Both the position numbers and the translations under genes were made by a program. A model generated the notes under the pieces. That model did not search any database. It was not told the origin of the DNA and saw nothing but the letters and a program-made list of their open reading frames with translations. 64,000 nt of DNA, from assembly GCF_002105155.1 (NCBI RefSeq), contig NW_019028996.1:186001-250000 (forward strand), written 5' to 3'. How positions within the stretch are numbered: position 1 is the stretch's first letter; each line of letters opens with the position of its first letter. Source of the DNA: Lobosporangium transversale. Its lineage: Eukaryota > Mortierellomycota > Mortierellomycetes > Mortierellales > Mortierellaceae. Below are positions 21,926-36,186 of the stretch, piece by piece.

Positions 21926-24900
21926 CAGAGAGTGGCTTTGGCCCCAATATGGCTCCCTGGGTGGAAATAAAGAGGTATCTTATTTGTAAATGAAAAGAGA
22001 AAATAAAGGGTAGTGCTCTCTTCATTGCAAATGTCGACACCAAAAAATTTTTGCTCAAAAAAATTTGACCTCTACTTTGAGTACGGTATACCATTCACAC
22101 AATGTCAACAATATACGATGCGAGAGTATATACATATTATGGGCCTGAACTCTAAGCGTACTTTACCACTCTACACCTTCTTCTATTACATTCCTTGCTT
22201 TCACACACTTTACCTTCACATATCTTTCACTCTTCATTTGAAAAGAAAAAAAAAAGATATGTTCCATACATTCATCTGTCAGACCTTCGCCACCTGCCAA
22301 ATGGGTCATCAAAGCATGGCAAGTCCGATGAGACGGAGGTTTGAAGAGAGCTTACAAGGAGGAGAACAGGTGAAGGAATATGACTGGGCTTATAGGCCAA
22401 TCGGCTCTGCCCTGCTTGCATTGCTTGAATAGGAGATGGAAAAAGGGGAAGAAAGGAAAAATGAGGTAGAAAGGTTTAAGACTGCAGCCGAACTTCGATG
22501 TAGTGCTTGCTTGACGTAGGTTGCTCTTGCAGCAAGGATGTGTTTGTCCTATTCTAAGGATAGCCAAGCTCAAGTCCTTGGTCTAACGGCACTCACTCCA
22601 CCGAGTTGATCTCCAGCAGCCGTCCCGCATACCTCCACATGAACAACTGTTCGCTCTCTTTCAATCCCACAATCTCCCTCACAAAAAGAGGACAAGGGAC
22701 CTACGTACCATACTGATGCATTGTCTATAATAGAGGTAGCTAAATAGCCAAGTAATGATCATAAAAGAGTACCTCCTACACTACAAAAGTAATGCTAGAA
22801 AGCCTATCTAAAACTATGGGAATGATAATTTACATTACGTAGTTCTTCTGCGAGGAACAATCTAGTGTAACAGTTAAATTCTAGCATTTTCGCTTGCATA
22901 CCCGCCAATGCTAAAATGCTTAACTTTATTTTTGTTATTGCATTAGGTGAGGAGAATATCGGTGTATTTCCGAAGGGACTACATCTATATAATTCACGTT
23001 TATCCACTGTTCTCTACTTTTGCCACTATTACATTTATTTTTATTTTATTTTATTTTATTTTATTTTTGGATTTTATTATCTATATTAGTTAAAGATCCC
23101 TCTCAATGCTACGCCTCATGGCATGTAGCCTGTGCAGCAGCGACAGACATGGCAAGAGACTATGCCCTCAGAATGTAAGGAATGTGGTAAGGCCTTCTTA
23201 TCTTTTTGTTTTTATGTTTTTGGAATATATAAACATTAATAATATTTTCCCAACTGATAAAGACAGAACGATTTTTCCCAATCGCCTCGCTCCCCCTTCC
23301 ATTCCACGTCTGTATGTGGGTGCAGTTGTCCAGGCCATGTGCGCAGTTCATACCCAAATAATGAAGAATGAGTGATTTCGGTATTTAACAATCGTAGAAA
23401 ACTTTTTTTTTTTTTTTTATTTTATTTTATTTTTTTTTTGGCATGGTAGTGGTTGGTGCATGCTGAGCTTAAGCTTATATACCTTCTATAACTTGAATAA
23501 CGCTGCCAGCAACGATGTGCAGAATGTTGGGTCAATTCGAAGGCAAAGGTTCCTATTTTATATTCATTAGATTTTGTCATTCTTTTTTTAACCCTCCATC
23601 ATTATTACTTACCTGCAGGGCGAGCACCGTCAACCAGCTCCTACAGTGTATAAATGCAGTATCTGCAGTTGCCTAGGAGTAGATGTAGACCATGCTCAAG
23701 TAATAAAGGGTGGAGTTTGATTTTCAACGGTTTGATTTTTTCTTCTCAGCAATAGACTATTAATCCTTAGTTTTTTCCTGTTTACTGCTTGCTTTAATAG
23801 CGTTGTTAGTAACTCAGTGCAAAATGGCGCTAGGCCTGTGTGCACACGAAGTATTGTTTTGAAGATGGTGGAGATGAAAATGAAAGACCCGTGCAAAGAC
23901 AAGGGTGTGCTACTTTTTGTTCGGTTTTTTATTGGCTTATTATACTGTATTATACATTGCGTGTACTTAATCTTACACAATTACCATTTACCATTTACCA
24001 TTGACCTTCAGAATACACGAGCGTAAAGGTGATCCTTCTGTTGAGGATGCTCCTTCTACCGAAGATAATTCCTTTGCCGAAGACAACTTTCTACCACCCG
24101 CTAGAAAAAGGTTTCAGCAAGATTTCGTTTCGGGTTCCAATATTATGCAATATAGGTACCGGTCAGTTGCCATTATTGCGGTGCCTTCATGTTTATTGAA
24201 GAATGTGTGTGCAACGCAGTAGTAAAAGCCGGCCAGAATTTCCTTTATGCTGTGGGAGAGGTCAAGTGGATATTCCTCCACTTAGCCTTGGTTTAACTTC
24301 TTGATGGGCAGAGCCGCAAGGTAAGTTATTCCGTTAACACATATAAGCATATAACTGCGCTCTTTCGTTCACGTCCATGGAAGTGAACCTTGATAAAGAC
24401 CTTGCGAACAACCTATATGGAGTGTACACGCTTTGTATCATTGGAAGGGTTGGTACTCTGATTGATCCTATGAATCCAACTGAAGGCGCTGCCTCTCTGT
24501 TCCTGCAGGCTCACGCTCACATTCATGACCCTGCTCAGCAAGCAAGACTCCGTAATAACCATTTCGGGGATTCCTTGATGAAGGCCTGTTGCAGTAACCA
24601 CAGCAGCTCCTTGAACTACACTACCCGATAGCCCATACGCTCAAAGACGTCAGAGAATGTGCGCACGAGGATATCATGCGGCTGAAGGTCGCCATCTGTG
24701 CTGGGCCTCAGCATGAGGGGAGAGGGCAAAGGCGAATGCAGTACAGGCCCTCTCATCAACTGGAATCGTGCTATTGATGGCTGGCGCCAGTAGTAAGGTT
24801 TCTCAGCAAGGCATCATAATTGAAAGCGGAGCCAGTGGTTTGGAAAAAACCAGTGAGGTTCATCCAGCTCACGAGAGTCTCCATAATAACCTCTTGCATC

Positions 24901-25714
24901 CAAAAGGCGAGGACTGGACATATAAAAAATATAAAAAATGGCCTAGGCCAGGTCAAACCTCTGCAGGGCCTCATGGTGACAGCTATGACGGTAGCGAAAA
25001 CGGCCAGCTAGAGGTGGATGTAGGTGAGGGCGATGGCCGAGCTAGGAAAAGTCGAGAATACGCCAAGCTGGAGGAGTTTTACACGTACAGGCTGCAGATT
25101 CGTCCTTTGAGCTCAACAGACCAGCGATTTTTCATCAGGATGGATACATGCTTGACTTATTAGTACGCTACCGATCAATACAGTAGGCTTGAGGTGGATC
25201 AGCTTCAATTCATCAGCGAGAACTAATCTAAGCTGAAGACGGATCCATATATCGGTGTTGTGGGTGCAATTGAACTTAATCTCAGACCTGGGCTATACAT
25301 GCGGGACATTGTCTACAAGGATGCTTTGTAAATAAGCATCCTCTCATTTACTACCGTATCTTCCAAATATTCTGCCTTATTTTGTGTTTTATTTTTTGTT
25401 TATTTTACTACTGTACGTACATAGCACTCCTAACTGATCTTCTTTTTGCAACGGAAATAATGGAAATCTTTTGCCAAGTTCTCCCTTTTGTTATTGTTAT
25501 TATTCTTTATAGGAAAACTAGATGAAGACTCAGTCGTTTTTACAAGACCAAGGGCTGGTGTTATAATTGTGAATGAGAGAAAACTACCACGGTATTAAAA
25601 CATGACGTGGAGCATACAATCCTCTCTAGGTTTGTTTCTGATCCCTGTATCTACAAGGGAAAATGTGTATAGAAAATAAACTTCTATAGTTGAGAGCGTG
25701 GGGGGGAAGACGCG

Positions 25715-25747
<33 letters not shown>

Positions 25748-26680
25748 CCCGCTCGGAATTTGTCGGTCAAAAGGGTTGAAGTTTGTATTTAGGAGAAAGT
25801 TGGCCGCATGCGGCTAAATTGCCGTCGTGGCTTGTGCACACACAGATTTTTTTTTTTTTTTTGGATGCCGGAGAATCGCGAACTTTAAAAAAAAAATGGA
25901 TTCACAGAACAGACGACCAAGATTTTATACTTTCTTTGTCGTATGAACGTTAATAGATATTTATTAGATCTCCCCCTCTCCTTCCTCAATTGTCCGTGCC
26001 TACATGGGAAACTGGTTGGGGAGAGAGCGAGAGAGAGAGGAAACAATAGGAAAGAATAGGATAGGAAAAGTAGAGAGCCATGTTTTAATCTTTTAACAGA
26101 TGGCTACTGAACCACAGCGAAGTTCCTTTACTCCGACTTGCCTTACTTCGCATTGACTGACAGTTACAAGTAGTTCAGTTTTAACAACTAGTCCATACTC
26201 TTTATCCTCCTACAGCGCAATAATAAAGGATTAAAAAAACATGATAACATGTTTATGATTGTAAACTCGATAAATATGAAAGTGCGAAGTAAAAGAGGTA
26301 GAAACTTGAATACAAGAAAAAAAAGACCGAGACAAGAAGAGAGAGAAGATGAACGAAAGCGAAAGAGAGAGAAAGAGAGAGATAGAATGAATGAGCGGGT
26401 TTTTTTCTGCTGAATTGGGTGATAATGGTTTTTGTAAAGAGCGGGCTTGCAAAAAACCTTGCAATCAAAAAGCAGATTCTAATCTCCCACAATCAATTCG
26501 CGATAAGTGATACACACATTATCATTATCAAACCAAATAAATTTATTTTGTTCTCCCACACTTTTTTTTATCTTTTTTTTTTTTTTTTTTATCTTTTTTG
26601 TCCTTCTTTATTCATTCTCAAACTCATCCTCATCCATTCTCTCTCTCTACCTTTACCCTTTCCTTACCAGCAACCGTAGA
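21926..26680. other. Gene-poor 4.8 kb with faint relics
   Basis: No intact gene could be built on either strand. Long homopolymers (e.g. T-run 25718-25745) and AT-rich stretches alternate with protein-like fragments broken by stops (for example 24377-24631 and 24768-25163, +) whose families I do not recognise. The last ~200 bases, with a pyrimidine-rich stretch at 26560-26640, are the 5' region of the pyruvate dehydrogenase E2 gene. Confidence 0.45.
23090..23720 (+). pseudogene. Possible extended-PHD zinc-finger relic
   Basis: Plus-strand pieces read SQCYASWHVACAAATDMAR (~23101-23157), VVQAMCAVHTQI (~23328-23363) and VYKCSICSCLGV (~23646-23681). The C-x3-WHVxCA and CxxH layout resembles the distal part of an extended PHD finger as in JmjC/PHD proteins, but stops and undefined introns separate the pieces. 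Low confidence. Confidence 0.25.
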
Positions 26681-27029
26681 ATGATCTCCTCATCTGTCTC
26701 TCGTTTGGCTCTTGCCACTGGACGTCGCACTGTCCAGCGTGCTGCCACCCTTATTCCTATGACCAGGACTATTGTCTCTCACAACACTGTTCGCGCTTCT
26801 TCCGCCACTCCAAGGTACATTCTATAAAACGTCTACACTTCTTTCTTCCGCAACAATAATAATAACAATGATCACCATCACTACAGCAACAGCAGACCAT
26901 AGGAGGACGTGTTTTTTCTTTCTTTTTTTCTTTATTTTATAAATATATTGCAAATGATGTTTTAATGGAGATAGATCACCTTCCAGGAAAAAAGATTCTC
27001 GATACTCTGGCTCGAATGATGTTGTGGCA

Positions 27030-27060
<31 letters not shown>

Positions 27061-28901
27061 TACCTCTTCAACGGATTTGGTTTTTTTCTTTTGCAGAAAA
27101 GATGGATTTGAGTGTGTGGCGTTCATATACGTCACAATGTGGTTGCTAAGTGTGATCTAAAAGAACTGAGAAAATAATTTCAGAAAGGCGCGCGTCGCTA
27201 TTTCATTCAGATATACTTTTTATATCAGCAAAGCAGGGAATTGTGAAACTGGAAATGGAGTAAAGTCAATCGAAGTTTTTTTTTTTTTTTTTTTTTCTTT
27301 CATAAAAAAAAAAAAAAAAAAAAAAAAAATGGCGCGGAGAGGAAGAGAGAGAGGAAGAGGAAGAGTAGGAAGGTGTAGACGGACTTGCTAGGTGCTCACT
27401 CCCCAACAGATTTTTTTTTTCTCAGCCAGCAAACACAGCTTGCGCATTTTTGAAAAAATCTCTTGGGACCAGCTTCATTTACCCACAAACTGAAAAAGGC
27501 GGGCACTTTTGTATTTTGTATTTTCTTTTATTATTATTATTTTTTCCATCTTTGATAATAATGTTGTTGGTGCTTACCTGTGTCTTACTGTTCTGTTGAT
27601 CTGCTGACAACCAATGTTACTAAAGAGAGAGGAGTTGCTTTCTATCCATATACATCTTTCTCATCTACCTTCCCTTCTCCGAATACCGCCGATTCAAAAT
27701 AATAGTTGGTTTTTCTTTTTTTCTTTCTTTTTTTTTTTTTTTCTTCTCCTTTCTTTGATCTAACAATGTTTTTGTGTGTAATCTGTTCCTTCTGCATATG
27801 CTTAATAGTGCGTCTCGCCATATCTTGGCTGCTTCCTCAGTCCAGATCAAGTCCAACATGGCTCGTTACTATAGCTCCAAATGTAAGTCTTGTCGATCTG
27901 TGTTTTTTTTTTTTGTTATTATTCCAGCAAAGAGATGGGATGCTCCAACCTTAACCCACGCAATTTGTGGGTCCGTTAGAGACAGAAAAGAACGTCCATT
28001 GCTTTACATGAAAATTATGCGCAGTAGTAAAATAGTAAATAGTGCGAGCCCATGTGCCCAAATATGTATGACATAGTCCGTAAACATTAACTTTTTTATT
28101 ATTTTTATTATAATCTAGCATACCCTACACACATCACTATCAACATGCCGGCCCTCTCACCTACCATGACCATGGGGAACATCGGAACATGGCAAAAGAA
28201 GGTTGGAGATGCTATCGCCCCTGGTGATGTGCTTGTAGAAATTGAAACCGATAAAGCCCAGATGGACTTTGAATGTCAGGAGGAAGGTTATCTTGCAAAG
28301 ATTTTGGCTGATTCTGGATCCAAGGAGGTCAACATCAATCAACCCATTGCTATCATGGTTGAGAACAAGGAAGATGTAGAAAAGTTTGCTGACTTTACTG
28401 CTGCTGATGCTGGTGGCTCTGCTTCTGCTTCTGCTTCTGGCACTACCAAGAAGGAAGAAGAGGCTCCAAAGAAGGAAGAGGCCCCAAAGAAGGAAGAGGC
28501 CCCCAAGGAGGAAGAAGCACCCAAGAAGTCTGATACCACTAACGCTCCTCCTTCTCGCTCTGATGCTGGTAAGAGACTTTGTTTCATATTCAAAAGAAGA
28601 CTATTGTTATTATTATTATTATTATTTTATTTTCATGATTATGTAGCTCAGATAGCTGGTTAGAAAATACGACATTCAGCAACATAACATCCTGACTATC
28701 GATTTCTTTTCCCCCTTCTCCTTTTCCCCTTCTCCTCTTCCCCTTCTCGTCCTCCTTTCCCATTAGACCGCATCTTTGCTAGTCCTATTGCTAGAAAGAT
28801 CGCCAATGAGAAGAAGATTGATTTGGGCGAGCTCTCCGGAACTGGACCCAATGGCCGTATTGTGAAGGCTGATGTTGAGGGTTACACCCCTGCACGTACG
28901 T

Positions 28902-28933
<32 letters not shown>

Positions 28934-29833
28934 CCCCTTCTTTTTCAAAATATTTGAAGAACAGGAAAACCAGCTTTGCAATAAGGGAGGGTGTTAGAAA
29001 TGTGATTTTTGCAATGATCAATTGTTTTAACTGACAGACTTTTTTTTTTTTTTTTTTTTTTTGAATCAATCAAACTTCATCGACACGATTCGATTACAGC
29101 CAAGGCTGCCTCGGCCCCCGCTACTAAGGCAGCTCCTGCCCCTACTAGCGCTGGTTACACTGATATCCCAATCACCAACATGCGCAAGATCATTGCTCAG
29201 CGTTTGACAGAGTCCAAGCAGAATGTTCCTCATTACTACGTCACAGTTGAGATGGAGATGGACAAGGTCTTGAAGCTCCGCGAGGTCCTTAACAAGGCTT
29301 CGGAGGACAAGTACAAGTTGTCGGTCAACGACTTTATTGTCAAGGCATCGGCCCTTGCTCTCAAGGCCGTTCCCGAGGCCAACAGCTCGTGGCAGAATGA
29401 TTCCATCAGACAATATCACACTGCCGACATCTGTGTTGCTACCTCGACTCCCTCTGGTTTGATCACCCCCATTGTTGCCAATGCCGAATCCAAGGGCTTG
29501 GCTGCCATCTCTAACCAGGTCAAGGATCTTGCCAGTCGCGCTCGCGCTGGCAAGCTTGCTCCTCACGAGTACCAGGGTGGTACATTCACCATTTCCAATA
29601 TGGGCATGTATGGAGTCAAGCACTTCACTGCCATCATTAACCCTCCTCAGTCCTGCATCTTGGCTATTGGTGCCACGGAGAAGCGGGTCGTTCCTGGTGA
29701 GGATGGTGAGGTCCGTACTGCCTCTATTATGGCTGTGACCTTGAGCTCCGATCACCGCACTGTCGATGGTGCCGTCGCAGCTCAGTTCTTGAAGGCTTTC
29801 AAGGGTTATATTGAGAATCCACTCAAGATGTTG

Positions 29834-29839
<6 letters not shown>
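26681..29839 (+). CDS. lat1: Dihydrolipoyl acetyltransferase, pyruvate dehydrogenase E2
   Basis: Five exons: 26681-26814, 27809-27882, 28119-28568, 28767-28895 and 29100-29839, giving 508 aa. Order: Arg/Ser-rich mitochondrial presequence (~1-65), lipoyl domain ([16 protein letters not shown], lipoyl Lys ~115 in EIETDKAQ), a Lys/Glu/Pro hinge (AP-KKEE repeats), the E1/E3-binding domain (ASPIARKIA...[13 protein letters not shown]), an Ala/Pro hinge, and the catalytic domain ending with DHRTVDG (His ~481, Asp ~485). It forms the core of the matrix pyruvate dehydrogenase complex and transfers acetyl to CoA. Intron 1 is unusually long (994 nt) and packed with A and T runs. Its convergent neighbour is a fatty-acid synthesis reductase of the pathway that supplies lipoate precursors. 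Confidence 0.97.
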
Positions 29840-29865
<26 letters not shown>

Positions 29866-30219
29866 GACTCCTCCGCCATACAAAATACTACTACACCCGA
29901 TTTCTTGTCATCCAACCACTGCCATTTCATAGAGAAAAAAAAAAAAAAAAAAAAAAAAAAACGAAAAAAGCAAAAAAAAAAAAAAGGCCTTTTTTACTTC
30001 ATCCGTCCATACTTTTCCTTCCGACCTTTATCTTTTGTTTTCTGTCCACTCCAATCGACTTTTCCTTAATGTACAACTGTCATTTTATTTTTTATTTTTT
30101 TATTTCTTTTCTTGATTAAAGAAAAATAAAAAATTAAGCATTCTGGCAATGTTTTGCCACCAAAAAGAAAAAAAAAGAAAAATAGATTACTGTGACGTGT
30201 TTTTGCGAAATGCAAAGAT

Positions 30220-32136
<1,917 letters not shown>

Positions 32137-32212
32137 CTAGACCACAAGGACGAAAAAAAAAAAAAAAAAAAAAAGTTAGGTCATGGCGTGAGATATTTGG
32201 GGTAACAATTTG

Positions 32213-32246
<34 letters not shown>

Positions 32247-34413
32247 AATATAAATATAAATATAAATATAAATATAAATATAAATATAAATATAAATATA
32301 AATATAAATATAAAAAGTAAAAAATGTGTGTTAGGCTCTATAAGGAAAAAATTAGCCCTTTGAGCATATGTAATATGTAATTGAACATGATAGATTCATA
32401 GAGCAGAAAAGCAACTCGGCTCGGACATATATTGGCAAAAGCCACCTTATCAGCTTATCAGAAAAGAAAAATTAAAATAAAATAAATAAATAAATAAAGA
32501 GCAGTTTCGATGCCATGGAGTTGGTGTGAAAATGACATGGAGTTGGATGATTATTTGTGAATGTGACGTCTGTATGTGGTATGTGTGGTTAAAAAGGGAA
32601 AGATGCATAGTTTATTACATTTGTAGTGTAAGAACGGCAAAGTGGTGAGCACATTGTTTGAATGACAGGGACGGATCTAGCCAGTCTTGCTGCTGTCATG
32701 ATGTCAGGCCACAATGAGAATTCGTGAAAAAGATTAAAAAAAAAAAAAGAAAGAAAAGCGCCACTGTGCTGTGCTGTGTGCTGTGTGCTGTGTGTGTAAG
32801 AGAGAGAGATTATTTTATTTTTTTTCCAGTTCTATATTTTCACGCGTGATATGCGTGCGAGTTGTTAGGGGGTTGATGATGTGTGCACCCTTATTTCGGA
32901 CATTTCAGGCATTTCTTTCCACGCGTCTGTGTCTCCTTCGACCAATCCAAATCTTTTGTTTCCCCTTGTCCTACATCCCTGAACAATCATTGGGACAATT
33001 GGAGACAGTAACGCTAAAGTGGTGCAATTAGAAACGATACCAAGCTCATGGGACAAAAAAAAAAATTCGATGGGTCTAATAAAATCAAACCCCCTAGACG
33101 GTGAGAGTGCAGTAAATTATTATCTCTTCCCCTCTTTACACATCGATCATCCTTCTCCTACATACACATACATCTATCTATACACATACACACATAACAC
33201 ATTCATCTATTCACATGCGTTATACACCATTCACATGTACAAGTATACACTATATTCAATATACAAATATGGGAAATAGTAAAAAAAAAAAATAAAAAAA
33301 AAAACTGAAAAAACTGTAATTCTACATTTATTGTTTAGCATATTTAGTGTATGAGGAACATTGCATTTTGGCCAAAAGGGCGATCAAGGACCAGAGAGTG
33401 AGGAAGATGATGATCCTGTCTGATGACTCCTTTGGACTTGAACCAATGAATAGTCTAGTAAATAATAATGAGAATAGCTTATCCTACTCCAAATAAACAT
33501 CTTTTTTACAACTTTACACACATTACTAATGCAGCATGTTAAAGTTTACTTTTTTACATTCATATTGTAAAAATAAAAATAGTATTCAATCATTCTACAC
33601 GTCAAAGTGTCTATATATTCCTATGTGAGCATGTGCTCATGCTCAGCATTTACATCCCCAGGATAGTATCTCATAGTAGGAATAACACCATAAAAAAGGG
33701 CGTTTGCTTAGAAAATACAAAGAAACACAAACACAAATAACATTTACGTACTTTCTTCCTTTGCTCTTCTGCTCTTAGTTTTTTTTTTTTTTTTGTACCA
33801 AGCAAACTGACCTTTTTTCTTGTAATCTGTGCATAAATGCATAAACGAGAGCAAAACGAACCCTTTTTTCTTGAAAGGAGTCCACATTTACATTCTTTTG
33901 CTTATTCCTTACAGATGGGCATAGTTTTTTTTTTTTTTTATTTTTTATTTTTTGTTTCTTTGAACAATTGTCTCAATTAAAACACAGTTGATTTTGTTTA
34001 TGTTAGCAGATTTTGTTTATGTTTGTTTGTTCGTTCATTTGTTCATTTGATTGTCTGTTTGTTTGTATTTTTTGCCGGGTCCTGTATTTTTCTCTGTCCC
34101 TTATCCTGGTTTTTACTCGATCTGTAAAAAAAAAACCTTTAAATTCCATCCATTTCTTCCCTCTCTTTTTTTTTTTTTCCTCATCTTCTTTATCATCTCA
34201 ACTTTACTTTGCCTTCTTCTTTACTCTCCTTTCTTCTTTCTTCTTCCACTCCTGCTTCTTTCTTCTTCCTCAATAAAAAAATAAAGTACACATACCGTAC
34301 CGCTCAAATCAATCTCTCTCTCAAAAAAATAGAAAAAAAAAAAAAAAAAAAAAAAAAAATCACGTTACTTCTTTTTACTATCAGATCTATCTTATCCCCA
34401 AATTAATTCAAAC
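32137..34413. other. Intergenic, unresolved 5' exon of oar1 plus no other gene seen
   Basis: Should contain the first exon and promoter of the reductase (minus) and the 5' region of the poly-Q gene (plus). Contains the TAAATA repeat, CTGTGTG repeats near 32767-32795 and several homopolymers. Open frames at 32771-33031, 33019-33279 and 34013-34276 look like low-complexity artefacts. Confidence 0.45.
32245..32313. repeat. TAAATA microsatellite, ~11 copies
   Basis: Uninterrupted hexanucleotide repeat directly after a 28-base A run, upstream of the reductase exon at 32136. Confidence 0.95.
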
Positions 34414-36064
34414 ATGACTACCACTCCATCCACTCTTATTGCGCTCGCTGATGAAGCCAATGCAAGCCCCGTGATGACTCTTCAACAGGTCACTGACACT
34501 GTCTATGGAGTCTTGAACAACTCCGATCCCATGCACCTTGAGCTAAAGTACGTAATCAAACATGAAATAGTATAATTATAATAATAATAATGACCATAAT
34601 GTATAATATCCAATCACCTTGTTTTTCATGAACGTACCACTTATCCATCTATTTTTTTATTTTATTTTATTTTATTTTTTATCTTCCATAAACATAGTTC
34701 GCTCCGTATGACGAATGAAACAAGAATAGCCGAGCAATCAGCCTGTCCTGCGAAAACTCTCTTGCCATCGGAGCTTGTGCCAGCTGACTATGTGATGAAT
34801 GAGCAGCTCTCCATGTCACCAGAGCCGGTTGTAAACGCTGTGGAGAAGCAGGTATTGTCTATTTTATATCTCTACTGAATTATGTTTATAAAAAAAGTGT
34901 TCGTCATGTCCGTGTGTCTTAATGAGCTAGAAGAAAAAAAAAAAAAAAAAAATAGAACAGAACAGAAGACATTTGTCATTAGTCTACATTTTATTTAAGC
35001 GCCTTTTTTTTTTTTTCCCTCTCTCCTTTTCTTCTCCCCCAACTCAATCGCCGATTCAGAGCTTCAAGACTACACCAACAACGCCAACAACCATGACTAC
35101 TACTGTTACTGCCTTCGCGAAAGCTGGACTGCCCCTTGATACTAAAGTCACTAATGTCCATGTGGACATGATGCACCCGACCTACAACGGCAATGGTCAT
35201 GACGAAATCAATCCTTATAAAGGTGAGGTTCTCACCCAGAATTTGGACTTTATTCCCCTATCATCAAAGACTTCCTCAGCTCCCATCCAAGCATCAATGT
35301 CAGCATCAATGTCAGCATCAGCATCATTGCCCTCCCCCTTAGTTTCACCCACACCTTCACCTACAACTGCCACCTTTAATTTCGCGCCTGAGATCACATC
35401 CCGCACCGGAGATGTTTTCCAATCTACCCGAGATGGTCATCACGGTGGGCCCAGTGGGAACGGCTCTGGAGCCAACGGCGATAACAATGGTCGAGATCGC
35501 CCAACCCCCGCTCAAGACCTTAGTTCCGCCATGTTGGAAGCGAATCAAGAGATTCGGCAGTTGAGAGAACAGCAAACACAAGAGGCAATGACAGATCGAG
35601 TGAAGCGGTTGTCAAAATCCAATGCAGATAGTGATTCGGACAAGGATAGGTTTTTGAGAGGGTTCGTTGACTTGGGGATGGAGATGGAGATGGAGATGCA
35701 ACAACAACAACAACAACAACAACAACAGCAGCAGCAGCACCAGCAGCACCAGCACCAGCAGCAAAATCCTCCTCAGCCATGTATGCCTTCCTTTGCAACA
35801 GGTCATAGTGTCAGTCCCTTTGATACCTCCGCTCCTGTTGCTGCTACACAACATAACGAGGTTGTACGGCGCATTGCTCAGAGAGTCAGCCTACAATTGC
35901 GAGCCGCCATTCAACGAGGTGACTCCTCCATTATAACCTATCATTCCTTGATCGCTCAAGAAATCGTAAATACCCAAAAGACAGGAGAGCTGCCTATTTC
36001 TCCTGCTGGCAGTCGCAAAAACTCTGTTGATGAGGGCAAAGCCCAAGAAATGGAGCTTGCTTGA
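34414..36064 (+). CDS. Hypothetical poly-Gln protein
   Basis: Three exons, 34414-34547, 34698-34851 and 35060-36064, give 430 aa starting MTTTPSTLIALADEANA. The family is not recognised. The protein is largely disordered: Thr-rich stretch, Ser/Ala/Pro segment with SASMSAS repeats, a Gly/Asn stretch, then a run of ten Gln followed by Gln/His (35698-35762, CAA/CAG/CAC codons). Two parts look ordered: a short coiled coil before the Gln run (residues ~295-330) and a conserved-looking C-terminal helix pair (RRIAQRVSLQLRAAIQRGD, then SLIAQEIVNTQKTGELPIS). PAGSRKNSVDEG resembles a basophilic kinase site. It may be a regulatory or nuclear scaffold protein, but nothing fixes a function. Confidence 0.7.
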
Positions 36065-36186
36065 AAAAACAAAGAGCCTGAGCAATGACGCGTGGGCACA
36101 CACGACTATTATAATTAAAGTTTTAATTTTTCTTAATTCAAATATATATATATTTATATAATAAATCACCTAATTATTATAAATCC

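Noticed and set aside
29066-29755. 229-codon minus-strand frame opposite lat1
   Set aside because: Antisense to the catalytic domain of the E2 gene; composition mirrors codon bias, no motif.
32245-32313. Direct repeats considered as CRISPR-like or telomere-like
   Set aside because: A simple hexanucleotide microsatellite without spacers; sequence TAAATA is not a telomere repeat.
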